From Nostoc indistinguendum CM1-VF10 (GTDB lineage Bacteria > Cyanobacteriota > Cyanobacteriia > Cyanobacteriales > Nostocaceae), in contig JAHHHS010000042.1 in assembly GCA_019359215.1 (NCBI GenBank), forward strand, positions 1 to 58,714: DNA of 58,714 bases, given 5' to 3'. The notes below the pieces were generated by a model. It had not been told where the DNA came from. It saw only the letters and a list, made by a program, of their open reading frames with translations, and did no database searches. The stretch's first letter is position 1; each line of letters opens with the position of its first letter. Positions 58,284 through 58,714 of this stretch are shown here, piece after piece. The translations under genes and the position numbers were made by a program.

Positions 58284-58714
58284 TTTAAGCTGCTAGGCAG
58301 CTAACTTAATAAATAGCATTACCTTTGTTTTTAATATTGCGCTCCCATTTAATAATAAAACCTCCTTCTCTTGAGACGCTTCACAAATATTTAGCAAGTT
58401 TGTTGCTCTCCTGTTGATTGTTTACTAAACATCTCCAAAAATTAAATATGCGTTATCCAGATGATTAATTTATATCTAAGAGGTTGTTTGAAAAGTCCTT
58501 TTGTTGGTATCAAAAATTTTAGATCCCTCTAAATCTCCCGATAAATTGGGAGACTTTGATTCCGGTTCCCCCCTTTTTAAGGGGGGTTAGGGCAGGGTGG
58601 TTTCATACAAAGAAAGAAAAAACTTTGTGCAGTTGATTGGAGAGGGCGCGTTGTGCTTGAGGAATAGTTCGGAAACGAAGTTTGCGGGCGATCGTAATGA
58701 AAAAGTTGTGTAAG
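58284..58714. other. intergenic tail with repeat, no gene seen
   Basis: A+T-rich first half without features. At about 58520-58595 lies a repeat with CTCCC/GGGAG and CCCCCCTTTTTAAGGGGGG hairpins and the GACTTTGATTCCGGT block also present at 3670. The last 100 bases contain a HIP1-like CGATCG and no clear gene. Confidence 0.5.

Overview
The window comes from a filamentous, heterocyst-type cyanobacterium close to Nostoc/Anabaena. The signs are very frequent HIP1 octamers (GCGATCGC), short tandem heptamer repeats (STRR type) and Nostoc-style hairpin repeats between and inside genes, a phytochrome with its response regulator, ClpS with a DUF2103 partner, a PEP-CTERM protein, an SLH/OprB-type porin, and the purK-6S RNA neighbourhood known from cyanobacteria. 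The background is A+T-rich; two genes (an SDR at 37.4 kb and an acetyltransferase at 42.5 kb) are visibly G+C-richer.

Layout. 0-6 kb: small hypothetical genes (a secreted Cys-repeat protein, an 84-bp tandem-repeat protein), truB, an alpha/beta hydrolase, an ArsC/Spx-like protein. 6-11 kb: a hybrid response regulator/GAF/histidine kinase, then a phytochrome kinase and its receiver protein, all on the minus strand; both kinases carry in-frame low-complexity inserts made from intergenic-type repeats. 11.7-20.4 kb: DUF1400 hydrolase, EamA transporter, diheme cytochrome c peroxidase, methyltransferase, a frameshifted CoiA-like gene. 20.4-27 kb: clpS-DUF2103, FAD oxidoreductase, pentapeptide-repeat protein, purK and 6S RNA. 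27.9-32 kb: the Hen1/Pnkp RNA-repair pair, with pnkp split by an in-frame TAA exactly between its phosphatase and ligase modules. 32-38 kb: PEP-CTERM protein, beta-propeller/phosphoesterase, APH-fold phosphotransferase, SDR. 38-45 kb: iron uptake locus (membrane protein, Fe permease, Fe-binding protein, porin), interrupted by what looks like a single integron gene cassette carrying an acetyltransferase.

45.6-58.3 kb is a C-P lyase (phosphonate) locus: phnC-D-E, divergent regulator phnF, phnG-H, PhnO-like acetyltransferase, phnI, FosA-like VOC protein, a first phnM, a PhnZ/TmpB-like HD oxygenase, phnJ-K-L and a second, canonical phnM. Together these import phosphonates, couple them to the ribose triphosphate carrier and cleave the C-P bond. 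The VOC, HD-oxygenase and extra PhnM form an accessory module. No phnN or phnP is visible. A tandem Pho-box-like motif precedes phnC, a perfect HutC/GntR-type palindrome sits at the phnG start, and heptamer repeats fill nearly every gap between phn genes.

Most interesting points: the lone attC-like cassette, the split Pnkp, repeat elements invading at least four coding regions, and the accessory phosphonate module. No tRNA, rRNA, CRISPR array or complete insertion sequence was recognised.
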